A stretch of 64,000 bases of DNA from an uncultured Planctomycetales bacterium (GCA_937982665.1 CALJLD010000018.1:1-64000), one strand, 5' to 3'. Numbered from the stretch's first letter, positions 16,548 through 26,299 are shown. A program made the numbers and translations. Notes: generated by a model not told the origin, from the letters alone.

Positions 16548-18971
16548 ATGTCCGCATTGAGCCTGGTCTTCGATTGGACTGTTGCCGCAACCGTACGTGC
16601 TTCGGTCATGGTGGTGGTAGTTCTGCTCGTCCAGCGCTTGTTGCGCAATCGACTCTCACCAAAGTGGAAGTACGCGCTTTGGCTCCCGGTTCTCGCAACT
16701 ATTCTGATTCCAGCGCAGCCTTTCTTGCCAGCATGGGATTACTTGGAATTCGACGAAAACAACACGCTACCGAGAAACACTTCAATTGCATCCGCGCCAC
16801 GCTTGGACACAGGAGGAACGAGCACAGATCGGCAATCCGAATCGGCGGGCGCGACATCTCACAGTGATGAGAAAGCTGACACTGTCGTCCGCAGCGCCTC
16901 GAATGTCGAGATACAAGACGCTTCCATCCTTGCGGATGAACCGCCCGATATGGCAACAGCAGAAGTGAGCCAGGCGTCGAAGAGTGTGGTGCCACGAGAA
17001 CTTTGGGACGGGAAGGCGCTTCTTTGTTGCATATGGCTGTTCGGCGTCGTTGGTTTGTGTTTTGCCGTTTCGGTCTCCTACATCATTACATTGCATCGCA
17101 TTCGACGACTTGCTTTGCCGGTCGAACAATCCATTCGGGGAAGGGTTGATTTGCTTGGGAAAGAACTTGGACTACGGCGCCCTCCGCAAGTTTGGCTTTC
17201 GACGGCGGTGAAGACCCCGGCTGTTTGCGGAATCTTGCGACCCGCGCTGCTTCTCAATGAGGCGTTCTTTTCCCATTTCAATCGGGAAGAGTCGCATTTC
17301 GTACTCAAGCACGAACTCATGCATCTTCGGCGGGGCGATGTCCTGCGAAATACTTTCCTCTGCTTGCTATTGGCCCTGCACTGGTTCAATCCGCTGCTCT
17401 GGTACGCATTCTTTCGTGTTCGGGCAGACAACGAAGCCGCATGTGATGCAGACGTGCTACGCAACGAGTCGCAAGAAAGACGGGTCGCGTATGGGATGAC
17501 ACTCTTGAAGATGGAGACAGCGTTTCCAGAGCCAGGGTTGTGCCTGGGCTTTGTTGGCATGCTGCAGAGAAAGCGCTCTGTCCGGGAGCGAATTCAATTC
17601 ATTACAAATCCCAAAAGCATGAGGTCCTCCATGAAACTGATCGTATTGATCTGTGTGCTTGCCGGCACCTTCCTCGGCGTGGCCAGAGCGGCGGAACCTC
17701 AAGAAGAATTAGAGATTTCATCGGAGCCGCGCACTTTGACGCCGACGCAAGAACCTCAAATTGAAGCCCAACAGGCAACGCCTGCTTTTGACTTCCGTAG
17801 GCTGGCAAGCTTTCCAACCAGAGAGAGCGATGCCTTCACGCGCGCGGTAGTAGACGTGAGCTTTGACCAGAAAGCCGTGATCTCCCGCAATCACATTCGT
17901 TCCGGCGGAGAAGATATTCCGCGCGACCGCATCGCCGCCTACTTGTGGAGCTTGGATCCCAACGATCCAAAGCGCACGCGGTTGCCAGACGCAACGACGT
18001 TTGGTTTTGTTCCCAACAGCAATCTGGGCTACCAGGTCAGCTGGTGGGGTGGCGTCCAGTTTTGGGATACGCAAACACACACGAGATCTGGTGAAGACAT
18101 TGCGCACGCGCTTCGAGAGGATACGACCATCGGGCCCGCGATCAGCCCAAGCGGAAAAATCATGGTCACGCGCAGCCAAATGGATCATTTGCGATTCTGG
18201 GACATCGCCAGCCGGAAGTCGATCACGCCGGAGATTGAACAGCCGGCAGTCGTTTATGGGTTGAGCTTCTCGCATGACGGGAAATACTTTTTCTCAAAGA
18301 CTGGCAAGTACCTTTCCATCTGGCTGCCCCAAACGGGCGAATTAGCCGCCGGCCCATTGCGACACGACATCTACAGCTACGCTTACTCACCGACGACAAA
18401 CCGCATGGTGACTTTCGAGAACAACGATGCAGACGAGGACTTTTGGAATTGTCGAATGATTCTCCGATCGGGCGAGGCGTTTCGCCAAGCCGCTCGTTTG
18501 AGCATTCCTGGACGGGCGCGCAAAGCTGATTGGATTGACTACGAACATCTTCTCATCCTCGCTGACGACAAAGACCCAGGTGCGCGCGGCCCCTATCCCT
18601 ATCGACAAAAATTTGCTTATCTCGTCAAACTCGCGAATGGAGAGCCAAAGGCCCGGGAAATCATGTGGTCAGAATGGATTATGGGATCGCACGTTGCCCC
18701 TGACGGCGAACATTTCATTATCACGACACGCGACGAGACGAGCTGCTGGAAGGTCGGCGAAAAAGAACCTGTCTGGACAAAGCCTGGTAAGCATGTCGTT
18801 TCCTTTGGCGATCAAGGTTGGGTTCTTTTCCGCGATGAAGCGGCAGTCGTCTATTCTCTCGCAGATGGTAGCGAGCTTTGGCGACGGGAAGATGTCCAGA
18901 CTTGCCGCGTTAGCGACTCGCAGATCTGGCTGTGCGTTGAAGATCAAATGGAGGTCTGGCAAGTCCAATGA
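16548..18971 (+). CDS. BlaR1-like M56 membrane metalloprotease with C-terminal beta-propeller-like sensor region
   Basis: This is an 807-residue membrane protein. Hydrophobic helices lie at about 11-29, 41-60, 158-181, 268-288 and 362-380. The M56 zinc protease signature HELMH is at 255-259 (KHELMHLRRGDVLRN), with NEAACDAD at 295-302 supplying the expected third ligand region. Between helices 2 and 3 is a polar, Ser/Asp-rich stretch of about 90 residues. After the last helix the extracytoplasmic part (about 385-807) has no SxxK penicillin-binding motif. It instead shows repeated WD40/PD40-like blades (HLRFWDIASRK, GLSFSHDGKYFFSKTGKYLSIW, VAPDGEHFIITTRDETSCW). It is probably co-transcribed with the BlaI-like gene. 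The inference is that ligand binding to the propeller triggers cytoplasmic cleavage of the repressor; the ligand is unknown. Confidence 0.85.
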   Translation: MSALSLVFDWTVAATVRASVMVVVVLLVQRLLRNRLSPKWKYALWLPVLATILIPAQPFLPAWDYLEFDENNTLPRNTSIASAPRLDTGGTSTDRQSESAGATSHSDEKADTVVRSASNVEIQDASILADEPPDMATAEVSQASKSVVPRELWDGKALLCCIWLFGVVGLCFAVSVSYIITLHRIRRLALPVEQSIRGRVDLLGKELGLRRPPQVWLSTAVKTPAVCGILRPALLLNEAFFSHFNREESHFVLKHELMHLRRGDVLRNTFLCLLLALHWFNPLLWYAFFRVRADNEAACDADVLRNESQERRVAYGMTLLKMETAFPEPGLCLGFVGMLQRKRSVRERIQFITNPKSMRSSMKLIVLICVLAGTFLGVARAAEPQEELEISSEPRTLTPTQEPQIEAQQATPAFDFRRLASFPTRESDAFTRAVVDVSFDQKAVISRNHIRSGGEDIPRDRIAAYLWSLDPNDPKRTRLPDATTFGFVPNSNLGYQVSWWGGVQFWDTQTHTRSGEDIAHALREDTTIGPAISPSGKIMVTRSQMDHLRFWDIASRKSITPEIEQPAVVYGLSFSHDGKYFFSKTGKYLSIWLPQTGELAAGPLRHDIYSYAYSPTTNRMVTFENNDADEDFWNCRMILRSGEAFRQAARLSIPGRARKADWIDYEHLLILADDKDPGARGPYPYRQKFAYLVKLANGEPKAREIMWSEWIMGSHVAPDGEHFIITTRDETSCWKVGEKEPVWTKPGKHVVSFGDQGWVLFRDEAAVVYSLADGSELWRREDVQTCRVSDSQIWLCVEDQMEVWQVQ

Positions 18972-19325
18972 TAATTTGGCACCAGAGGCAAGGACTGGAT
19001 TTGGTACAAGGTAGTAGCCGCTAGCCGTACCTTCCTGTTGGCACCGCTGATTTGCCGATGGACGCCTGCATCGATCTCATGTTCCGTACACCATATTCCA
19101 TCAGGATATCGGCGGGCTCGCTGTTACAGTACTTCGCAAGCGTCGCAAAGATGGCGGCAGTGTGCCCATAAATTCACGCAACACTACAATATTCGCCATC
19201 ACAACTCCGCTATCCGAAAAGCAAGTTGGCAACACATCCCATAGAATCTTTGTTGTTCGACGAGTCATTTAAGGTGGGGTTCACCCACCCAACGAGGATG
19301 CAGCCAATCCAGCAGAGACAATCGA
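18972..19325. other. Intergenic region, nothing recognised
   Basis: About 350 bases between the BlaR1-like gene and the next small gene. I find no convincing reading frame. A short stem GGTGGG-GTTCA-CCCACC lies at 19273-19289, about 40 bases before the next start; it is too weak to assign. Confidence 0.4.
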
Positions 19326-19781
19326 ATGACGCCAAGCAAGCTAGTTCATTCTGACAATTCTGTTGCGTTGCTCTTATTCTTGATCGCAACGCTTTTCGGT
19401 CTGGGTTGCAACAAGCAAACAGACAATCAGCAAAACGAAGGGGCCAACAAGGCAAAGGACAGTGTTGCGCCCAACAGCGATGAACCAGAATGGGCTGCCA
19501 CTGCAAGAGAAGCGGCGGAAGAATTCAGCAAGCGGACCTGGTTGCTAGACATGAGCAGTGATGCGGAGACGAAAACTGAAATCGAGATCAAGCAACCAAT
19601 GTCACGGGCGGAAGTGGACAAGCTCTTGGAACCGTATGTCGAAAGTTTCGAATTCTTGTCGTACAGCACGGCCCAAGACAAAGTGACCTACTTGCTGAAT
19701 GATGGCAGAAGGCTGGTTGTTGTATTCAATTATTCCCTTCCGTACGCCAAAGGTGTCTTGTCGGTGCGGGGGCCTGAATAG
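19326..19781 (+). CDS. Small exported protein, possible lipoprotein, unknown function
   Basis: This is a 151-residue protein with an N-terminal hydrophobic segment (VALLLFLIATLFGLGC, residues 13-28). The Cys at 28 is preceded by GLG, an imperfect lipobox, so lipid attachment is possible but not certain. A Gln/Asn/Asp-rich linker follows, then a compact domain of about 90 residues (EVDKLLEPYVESFEFLSYSTAQDKVTYLLNDGRRLVVVF) with alternating strand-like hydrophobics. I do not recognise a family. It stands alone between longer intergenic stretches. Confidence 0.7.
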   Translation: MTPSKLVHSDNSVALLLFLIATLFGLGCNKQTDNQQNEGANKAKDSVAPNSDEPEWAATAREAAEEFSKRTWLLDMSSDAETKTEIEIKQPMSRAEVDKLLEPYVESFEFLSYSTAQDKVTYLLNDGRRLVVVFNYSLPYAKGVLSVRGPE

Positions 19782-20187
19782 TATTGGACCTTGTAAGGCG
19801 TGAGTTGCCATGTGGCCCTATGCGATTCGCAACTGGCCAATTGGTTGCCGGAGAGAATTGCTCGCGGTGACTCTGCGGACTCCAGAAAATCACTGCTGGC
19901 AAAGCCACTAAGCGTCATCGGAATCCGAGGTGCATAGCAAGTTCAGTCTCCGCAAGACTTGCAAGTCGCCGTACTATGCGCGCGGTTGTTGTGCGGATTC
20001 GCTCGTAGGCGATGACCTTGAGCGAGGGTATTGCGGTACAATTCGCACACTTAATGGTGCGAAGCGACTCGCGTTGTCGGATGGCGCGGGAATTGCACGA
20101 AGTGCCCAGCGCGCGTTGGCAGGTTTGTTGCGCGCGGGGGATGTGCCGGACCGGCTCTCGTCAATTTCTCAATCGCTGAGGTTCATC
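19782..20187. other. Intergenic region, nothing recognised
   Basis: About 400 bases. The frame of the following gene is open back to 19930, but that part lacks start-site support and its translation is Cys/Arg/Ser-rich and unlike protein sequence. No repeats or strong hairpins were seen. Confidence 0.4.
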
Positions 20188-20439
20188 ATGGATTTGGAAA
20201 TGCTGCGCGAGTTCTTCTTATGGTGCACGTTGATCAATTTCGGACTGCTGATGTGGTGGTTCGCGTTTCTGGTGCTCGCCCATGATTGGGTTTATGAGAT
20301 GCATACGCGCTGGTTCAAGATTTCAAAAGAAGCGTTTGATGCGATTCACTATGGCGGAATGATGGGCTTTAAGCTCTTTGTTTGGCTGTTCAACGTCATT
20401 CCGTATATCACGCTGCTGGTCATGGCCGATTCCCCCTGA
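20188..20439 (+). CDS. Small membrane protein resembling DUF6868
   Basis: This is an 83-residue protein with two hydrophobic helices (LREFFLWCTLINFGLLMWWF... and MMGFKLFVWLFNVIPYITLL) around a conserved-looking centre (HDWVYEMHTRWFKISKEAFDAIHYGGMM). This pattern matches what I recall for DUF6868, a bacterial inner-membrane family of unknown function and about this length. ATG 20188 is preceded by GAGG at a normal distance. The frame is open upstream to 19930, but that extension has no signal or family similarity. Confidence 0.75.
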   Translation: MDLEMLREFFLWCTLINFGLLMWWFAFLVLAHDWVYEMHTRWFKISKEAFDAIHYGGMMGFKLFVWLFNVIPYITLLVMADSP

Positions 20440-20508
20440 CCTTGCGGAGTGCGGTGCGAAGCGGGAGAATCGCCGCAGTTCTTTTCTGCAAATGCGCGGC
20501 GGCGATCC

Positions 20509-21909
20509 ATGAAGCTGAAATTTCTCGGGGCGAATCGGCAGGTGACGGGTTCTCGGCATGCACTGGAGGCCGCCGGCCAGCGGATCATGGTGGACTGTGG
20601 GCTGTTCCAGGAGCGCGAGTTTGCCGACCGGAACTGGAGTCCGTGCCCTTTGTGCGTGGACGAGATCGATGCGCTGTTTCTTACGCATGCGCATATTGAT
20701 CATAGCGGGCTGATTCCCAAGCTTGTGGCCGATGGCTATGCCGGCCCGATCTATGCGCTTCCGCCGACGATTGAATTGGCCGGCATCATGTTGCTGGACT
20801 CGGCAGAGATTCAAGTTGAGGACTCCGAGTACAAGAAGCGGCGGCATCAGAAAGAAGGCCGGAAGCCCAATCGGCCGGTTGCTCCTCTCTATACGCCGAA
20901 AGACGTGGACGCCGCACTGAAGTTGTTTCAACCGGTTGAATATGGCGAAGCGGTCAAGCTGGGCGACGGGCTGACGGCAACCTTCCGCGATGCCGGGCAC
21001 ATCTTGGGCTCGGGCATGTTGGAAGTTGCCGTGACGGAAGATGATCGCCAGCGGAGGATTGCGTTCTCCGGCGATATCGGCCAATGGGACAAGCCGTTAA
21101 TGCATGATCCCAGCTTCATCGCGGCCGCCGATTATGTTGTGATGGAATCCACATACGGTGATCGCGAACACAATCGTGTGGACAATGTTGGCGATGCGCT
21201 CGCCGAGATTGCCATTGAAACGATCACGCGCGGCGGCAACCTGGTGATTCCCACATTTGCATTGGAGCGGGCGCAGGAGATCATGTATTACCTGAGCCGG
21301 CTAGTGCATGAGAAGAAGATTCCGCCGATCCCGATCTACGTGGATAGTCCGATGGCGACAGACGTGACCGAGGTCTTTCGCAACAATCGCGCGTATCTGG
21401 ATGACGAAGTGCAAGCCTTGGTGGACTCCGGCCAGCCGCCGCTACGTTTTCCCGGATTGCAGTTCGCGCATTCGACGGAAGAATCCAAGGCAATCAACGA
21501 AGAGCGCAAGCCGTGCGTGATCATGTCGCCCTCTGGCATGTGTACCGCCGGACGGATCAAGCATCACTTGCGGCAGAATATTGGGCGGCCGGATTGCACA
21601 GTTCTCTTCGTAGGCTTTCAAGCTCACGGAACGCTGGGGCGACAAATCCTGGACGGCAACCCGCACGTGCGGATTCATGGCAGCGACTACAAGGTTCGCG
21701 CAAAGATCGCGCAGATTGGCGGCTTCTCCGCACACGCGGACCGTAGTGGTTTGCTACGTTGGCTGGGAGGATTTGAACAGCCGCCGCGGAAGGTGTTCCT
21801 GGTCCATGGCGAAGAAAGCGTCGCGTTGGAGTTCGCACAGACTGTCAGGACAACCGTCGGATGTGAAGTACACGTCCCAGAATACTGCGAAGACGCGGAC
21901 CTGGCATAA
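20509..21909 (+). CDS. Beta-CASP metallo-beta-lactamase-fold hydrolase (RNA-processing type)
   Basis: This 466-residue protein belongs to the MBL/beta-CASP family that includes CPSF-73/YSH1-like exo- and endonucleases. The metal-binding motif HxHxDH is present (THAHIDHSG, about residues 60-65). Further metal ligands are in RDAGHILGS (about 164) and FSGDIG (about 185). The beta-CASP insert carries YVDSPMATDVTEVF and MSPSGMCTAGRIKHHL, and the C-terminal HADRSGL...LVHGE closes the MBL domain. It is probably a cytoplasmic nuclease acting on RNA. The ATG at 20509 starts the canonical MKLKFLGANRQVTGS; the frame opens earlier at 20449 without similarity. Confidence 0.9.
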   Translation: MKLKFLGANRQVTGSRHALEAAGQRIMVDCGLFQEREFADRNWSPCPLCVDEIDALFLTHAHIDHSGLIPKLVADGYAGPIYALPPTIELAGIMLLDSAEIQVEDSEYKKRRHQKEGRKPNRPVAPLYTPKDVDAALKLFQPVEYGEAVKLGDGLTATFRDAGHILGSGMLEVAVTEDDRQRRIAFSGDIGQWDKPLMHDPSFIAAADYVVMESTYGDREHNRVDNVGDALAEIAIETITRGGNLVIPTFALERAQEIMYYLSRLVHEKKIPPIPIYVDSPMATDVTEVFRNNRAYLDDEVQALVDSGQPPLRFPGLQFAHSTEESKAINEERKPCVIMSPSGMCTAGRIKHHLRQNIGRPDCTVLFVGFQAHGTLGRQILDGNPHVRIHGSDYKVRAKIAQIGGFSAHADRSGLLRWLGGFEQPPRKVFLVHGEESVALEFAQTVRTTVGCEVHVPEYCEDADLA

Positions 21910-22141
21910 CTATGGGTGCCGCTGCGCTGAGCTTTGTGCTGAACGTAAACCCAGGTTTGAGTTCGTTTCTGCTCAATCGACGTGTGACTGCCAAACAAAC
22001 GGGTTTCACGAGGACATTCCTGCGAAGAAACTCACCTGCTAGCGGGAATATTTATCGCTCCCGGCGGTCATCCAGTTGGCGTGGGCGGATCACGCCGCCA
22101 AAGATTCCACAATTCTGCTTCACTCCGCAAAGGGGCCGAAG

Positions 22142-24781
22142 ATGCGCAACGCATCGCCGCTCTCATACTGCGCGCTTACGATTGCCTTCGCTAGCGCAAC
22201 TCTCTTCGCCGGCTGCGGAGAACCCGTTCGCGAAGACCGCTCCATCACGTTCTCCAAGGATGGCGGCAACGTTGCCTTTCAGCATGGTGACTCCGGCGTG
22301 TTTGTCGCCGATGAGGAAGGTGCACCGCAAAAGATCTTTCAGCCTGGCTCCGACGCTATCGCAACGAGTGCTCCCCTTTGGGCGCCGGATGACAAACGAT
22401 TGATCTTCACCGTGGCCAAGCCGGACGGAAACGTAACAACCAGAATTGATCAGGATTGGGATCTCACTCCGGAAGGTCGCGTTTTCGTACAGCAGGATAT
22501 CTTGTACGAATGCTGGTTGCGTGCGACACCCCAAGGGGCAGCGACCAACTCCGAGGACGCGCAACCCAAATTGCTGTTCACCGCCCGGTGCAACCATCCC
22601 GGATACATCGCTGCCAACCTCGCGGTTCGCTGGCATCCGGACGGACAACGAATCATCTACGTCAACAAAGCGTCGCAAGGCAAGCTTGCCTTGTTCGAGT
22701 ATTCGATTGCGAGTGATTCGCATGTGAGGATTTCCCCCAACAGCGCGGACGCAATCATCTTTGGCACTTCGCCAGGCGGGACGTTTCTGCATTGTCTCGC
22801 GGCCAACTCGGCCGACCCGACTGAAGCAGGGCAGGCCGAGTTAACCATACTTGAGTTTGTCAGCGAGAACTGGCTGCCGCAGAAGTTCGAGGTTGGGCCT
22901 GCCTTGGGGTACGACCCGAACTCCGGCATCTCCTTCTTGCGAGAGCTTCAGCACGCGTTCGGGAATGCAATGCAAGGCGGTAGTTTGCGGTCATCTTGGA
23001 TGGAGCGACTGCAGTCGACCGCACCCGCCTGGGCTCAAGATGAAAGCCGCCTGGCGTTTGTCAATTTCCAGCCGGCAATCGTTAACAACGGCAAACCGCA
23101 GCCGGTCAAGGCGGCAAGGCCCAACAATCTTGATCCGGATGCAGCGGTTGGCTTGCCGGAACTTCTGCATACGTATCCCGGCGTTCGTTCCTTGATCGCA
23201 ATCGAGACCTCAAATTGGACGTCACAAACCATCTACAAGTCGCAAAGCCCGCTGCGTGATTTGCGCTGGAGTGCGGACAACATTTCATTGGCTTTCCTGG
23301 AAGGCGATGCCTTCGCGGACCTGAAGCTGATTGATTCCACAGCACAAGGCTCGGGTGCTCCCGCCATGGCGGAATCTGTCCGGGAGTTGATCGGTTGGAA
23401 CGTCGCAGGCGATAAGCTGGCCTACATTTCGCCCGAGATTGTGGCGCCAAATCGCGACGATCGCTGGACGTTCTTGCTGATTCCCGTCGCCGCTCCGCGC
23501 GATCGCGTACTGCTGCTCTCCACAGATGGAAACACGGCCGAACCTGAGGCAGTGCTGCGCGGCCTGCGAATCACGTTTCCGCTTTGGTCCCCAACGGAAA
23601 ACAAGCTGAGCCTTTGGGGAACGTACTCGCCCACACATCAATCATGGCTGACGCCGCTGTTGCCGTTCTTCTCTCTTCCGCCGGGCGATCCCGCCGCTGT
23701 GTTTGATGCGGACTCCGGCGAGATCTCGTGGCTGGCAATCAACGGAGTTGAAGAAGCTCAGGTGGCGCACCACTTGTTGCTCACTGGCGATTTCGCGCAG
23801 GCCTGGGAGTGGTACCAAAAGTCCAACGCCAGCTTGCCCAAGCCGCGCCCAATCACCATCGAAGGCGCGTTTGATTCCCTGCGACAAAGGATGGGACTGT
23901 CCAACACGCTGTTCTTTCAGTCGTATTGCTTGGACAAACTTGGTCGCATCGAAGAATCCGAGCAGAAGCTGAGGGAGTTTCGCCGCACGTTCGCCATTGA
24001 TCCAAACTCATCGGCCGGGATGCTTGAAGCCCTTCTTGGCGACGAGAACGCGCGTCGACAGTTGAACTGGCCGCGGCTTGTCGATGACGTCAATCGAATC
24101 ATGCAAGATCAGTACATGGGCGAGGCCTTCCTTTCGTTGGATGCCGCGGAAGACGGCGTCGTGTTTTTCCGTCGGGAGATGAGTCTCGCAAAAACCAAGA
24201 CGGCAAAGCACAGTTCGGCCCTGTGCCTGTCCCAAATGCTGCTGGTGGCCGAACAATACGACGAGTACATCGACGTTGCCTTCGATGAGATTCTGCCACA
24301 ACTGGCGAACGTGCTGCGTATCCATGACATTGGCTTTGACAGGAACTCCGGCATCAGCATGTTGAACTCATCGAACGGCTTCGGCTCTCAAGGAGTTGGT
24401 TTTGCGTTGGCCACCGGAAGCGCGCTGGCATTAGCGCCACTGGGCGCGCCGGATTTCCTGGCCAAAGTCTCACCGGACAATCTTCGGCTGCATGCGCAAG
24501 GCGTTGAAGACCTCGTCGCCCTGGTTGAGACTCAAATCATCGCCTCGTTGCAATTTGAGCCTCAGCCGAATCCGCAGAACAGTGACATCGACGCCAAAGA
24601 GCAGTTGGTCCCATCGCTGAACGACTTCCTGCTTGCGGCCTATTATTGCCTGGGCGAGCCTGAAAATTGCCGCAAAGTGGCCGGTCGATTCGACACGGAG
24701 TTGAGCGAGGAAGAAATCGCAAGCGGCTCCCGGAACGAGATTCGGCAACTAATCGAGTTCCTTCAGCAGCTGGAATGGTAG
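22142..24781 (+). CDS. Exported PD40/TolB-like propeller protein with helical repeat tail
   Basis: This 879-residue protein begins with a lipoprotein-like signal (ALTIAFASATLFAGCGEP, Cys at 25). Residues 30-560 contain repeated PD40/TolB-type blades (SFSKDGGNVAF, PLWAPDDKRLIFTV, LRWSADNISLAFLEG, PLWSPTENKLSLWG). The C-terminal 300 residues are mostly helical and start with a TPR-like segment (AQVAHHLLLTGDFAQAWEWYQKS; FFQSYCLDKLGRIEESEQKLREF). There is no catalytic motif. A role as a periplasmic scaffold or sensor is inferred. ATG 22142 begins the signal sequence; the frame is open to 22076. Confidence 0.75.
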   Translation: MRNASPLSYCALTIAFASATLFAGCGEPVREDRSITFSKDGGNVAFQHGDSGVFVADEEGAPQKIFQPGSDAIATSAPLWAPDDKRLIFTVAKPDGNVTTRIDQDWDLTPEGRVFVQQDILYECWLRATPQGAATNSEDAQPKLLFTARCNHPGYIAANLAVRWHPDGQRIIYVNKASQGKLALFEYSIASDSHVRISPNSADAIIFGTSPGGTFLHCLAANSADPTEAGQAELTILEFVSENWLPQKFEVGPALGYDPNSGISFLRELQHAFGNAMQGGSLRSSWMERLQSTAPAWAQDESRLAFVNFQPAIVNNGKPQPVKAARPNNLDPDAAVGLPELLHTYPGVRSLIAIETSNWTSQTIYKSQSPLRDLRWSADNISLAFLEGDAFADLKLIDSTAQGSGAPAMAESVRELIGWNVAGDKLAYISPEIVAPNRDDRWTFLLIPVAAPRDRVLLLSTDGNTAEPEAVLRGLRITFPLWSPTENKLSLWGTYSPTHQSWLTPLLPFFSLPPGDPAAVFDADSGEISWLAINGVEEAQVAHHLLLTGDFAQAWEWYQKSNASLPKPRPITIEGAFDSLRQRMGLSNTLFFQSYCLDKLGRIEESEQKLREFRRTFAIDPNSSAGMLEALLGDENARRQLNWPRLVDDVNRIMQDQYMGEAFLSLDAAEDGVVFFRREMSLAKTKTAKHSSALCLSQMLLVAEQYDEYIDVAFDEILPQLANVLRIHDIGFDRNSGISMLNSSNGFGSQGVGFALATGSALALAPLGAPDFLAKVSPDNLRLHAQGVEDLVALVETQIIASLQFEPQPNPQNSDIDAKEQLVPSLNDFLLAAYYCLGEPENCRKVAGRFDTELSEEEIASGSRNEIRQLIEFLQQLEW

Positions 24782-24947
24782 TCGAGCGCAGAAAACGGCT
24801 TTGCCGGCGTTCAAACGCCCTCTCGCCCGTTCTTCGCCCGGGTGTTAATCTGTGTGGCAGGCTTGCGGTTGGTTTGTGGGCAGCGTCCGCTCTTTGAGCG
24901 GTTCGCACCAACCCGTATTTCCAACGTATCCCAGCCACACGTATCCC

Positions 24948-26090
24948 ATGACTGGCATCACTCTGGATTCCATTCGCGACAAAGTCCACGCCGGCGAGCG
25001 GCTGAGCGTCGACGAAGGCCTTTATCTCTATGAGCCGGAAGTCCCCCTCAATGATTTGGGGGCGTTGGCCAATGTCGTTCGCATGCGGCACAACGGCAAC
25101 CTGGCCTACTACAACATCAACACACACCTGAATCCCACCAACGTCTGCGTGTATCGCTGTGTGTTCTGCGCGTTCCGCTCAGACCTGCGCGATCCCAAAG
25201 GCTATACGATGAGCGATGAGCAGATCATCGCGCGAGGCCAGGAAGCCATCGATTCCGGCTGCACGGAGATGCACATCGTCGGCGGATTGCATCACCAGAA
25301 GAAGTACGACTGGTATGTGCACATTGTCCGCATTCTGCACGAAGCCTTCCCGAGGTTGCACCTCAAAGCCTGGACCGGCGTGGAGATCAACTGGTTCAAG
25401 CACATGACCGGGAAGCCCTATCCAGAGATCCTGCAAGAGCTGATCGATGCCGGATTGGGGAGCATGCCTGGCGGCGGCGCGGAGATCTTCCATCCGGAAG
25501 TGCGTCACAAGATCTGCGAGCACAAGGCCGACTCGGCCGAATGGATCGACATTCATCGCCAGGCCCATCAGCTTGGTTTGCGGACCAACTGCACCATGTT
25601 GTATGGGCATATTGAGAATGCCTACCACCGAGTTGATCACTTAGTTCAACTGCGCGAGCTACAAGACGAGACCGGCGGATTCCAAACGTTCATCCCGTTG
25701 GCCTTCCATCCGGAGAACACCGGCCTGGACCACATCAAGAAGCCATCGGCGTTCATGGACCTGCGGACAATGGCGGTCAGCCGACTGATGCTGGACAACA
25801 TCCCCCATATCAAGGCCTACTGGATCATGCTGGGGATTGGCACAGCCCAGGCCGCGTTGTCTTATGGTGCTGACGATCTGGACGGTACCGTTCGCCATGA
25901 GTTGATCTATCATGATGCCGGTGCCACCACGCCGGAGATGCTCACCGTCGATCAGATACGCCACCTGATCGAAGAAGCCGGCCGCGAACCGATGGAGCGT
26001 GACACGCTCTACCGACAGGTCGTTCGCGATGGCGAAAACGGCTTGAACCAGGAATGGAGCATCGGCGAACCGATCGCAACCGGCGCTTGA
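24948..26090 (+). CDS. mqnE: Aminofutalosine synthase (radical SAM), menaquinone biosynthesis
   Basis: This 380-residue radical SAM enzyme carries the CxxxCxxC cluster motif at C67, C71 and C74 in HLNPTNVCVYRCVFCAF. MqnE-like segments follow: MHIVGGLHHQKKYDWYV, LKAWTGVEINWF, MPGGGAEIF, LAFHPENTG and IMLGIGTAQAALSYGADDLDGTV. In the futalosine pathway MqnE adds S-adenosylmethionine-derived adenosyl to the MqnA product to form aminofutalosine. MqnC and CofH are related alternatives, but the listed motifs and length favour MqnE. mqnD, from a later step, lies about 9 kb downstream. ATG 24948 was chosen as the first Met before similarity; the frame is open to 24852. Confidence 0.9.
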   Translation: MTGITLDSIRDKVHAGERLSVDEGLYLYEPEVPLNDLGALANVVRMRHNGNLAYYNINTHLNPTNVCVYRCVFCAFRSDLRDPKGYTMSDEQIIARGQEAIDSGCTEMHIVGGLHHQKKYDWYVHIVRILHEAFPRLHLKAWTGVEINWFKHMTGKPYPEILQELIDAGLGSMPGGGAEIFHPEVRHKICEHKADSAEWIDIHRQAHQLGLRTNCTMLYGHIENAYHRVDHLVQLRELQDETGGFQTFIPLAFHPENTGLDHIKKPSAFMDLRTMAVSRLMLDNIPHIKAYWIMLGIGTAQAALSYGADDLDGTVRHELIYHDAGATTPEMLTVDQIRHLIEEAGREPMERDTLYRQVVRDGENGLNQEWSIGEPIATGA

Positions 26091-26109
26091 TCACCGCCAC
26101 GCCAAGTGG

Positions 26110-26164
26110 GTAGCCAGGTTTGCTCGCAAACTTGGCGCGGCAAGAGGCCCGTCCCAACAAACAA
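26110..26164. repeat. Direct repeat copy 1 (55 bases, hairpin-bearing)
   Basis: This copy matches 26245-26299 with 7 mismatches in 55 bases. Its left half forms a stem with arms at 26114-26123 and 26126-26135 (GTTTGC-TC-GCAAAC core). Confidence 0.7.
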
Positions 26165-26244
26165 AGGCGTTTTTTTCCGGCGTGATGGGGAATCCCTTGT
26201 CGTAGAGGAGCAGTTTCTGCGGGGTTCCGCTCAACGCATTCCGG

Positions 26245-26299
26245 GTAGCCGAGTTTGCTTGCAAACTTGGCGCAGCAAGAGGCCCATCGCATCAAACAA
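26245..26299. repeat. Direct repeat copy 2 (55 bases, hairpin-bearing)
   Basis: This is the second copy of the 26110-26164 repeat. The stem is kept (AGTTTGC-TT-GCAAACT core at 26252-26267), and four of the seven differences in the best-conserved 41 bases are transitions. The two copies are spaced 135 bases start to start. Confidence 0.7.
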
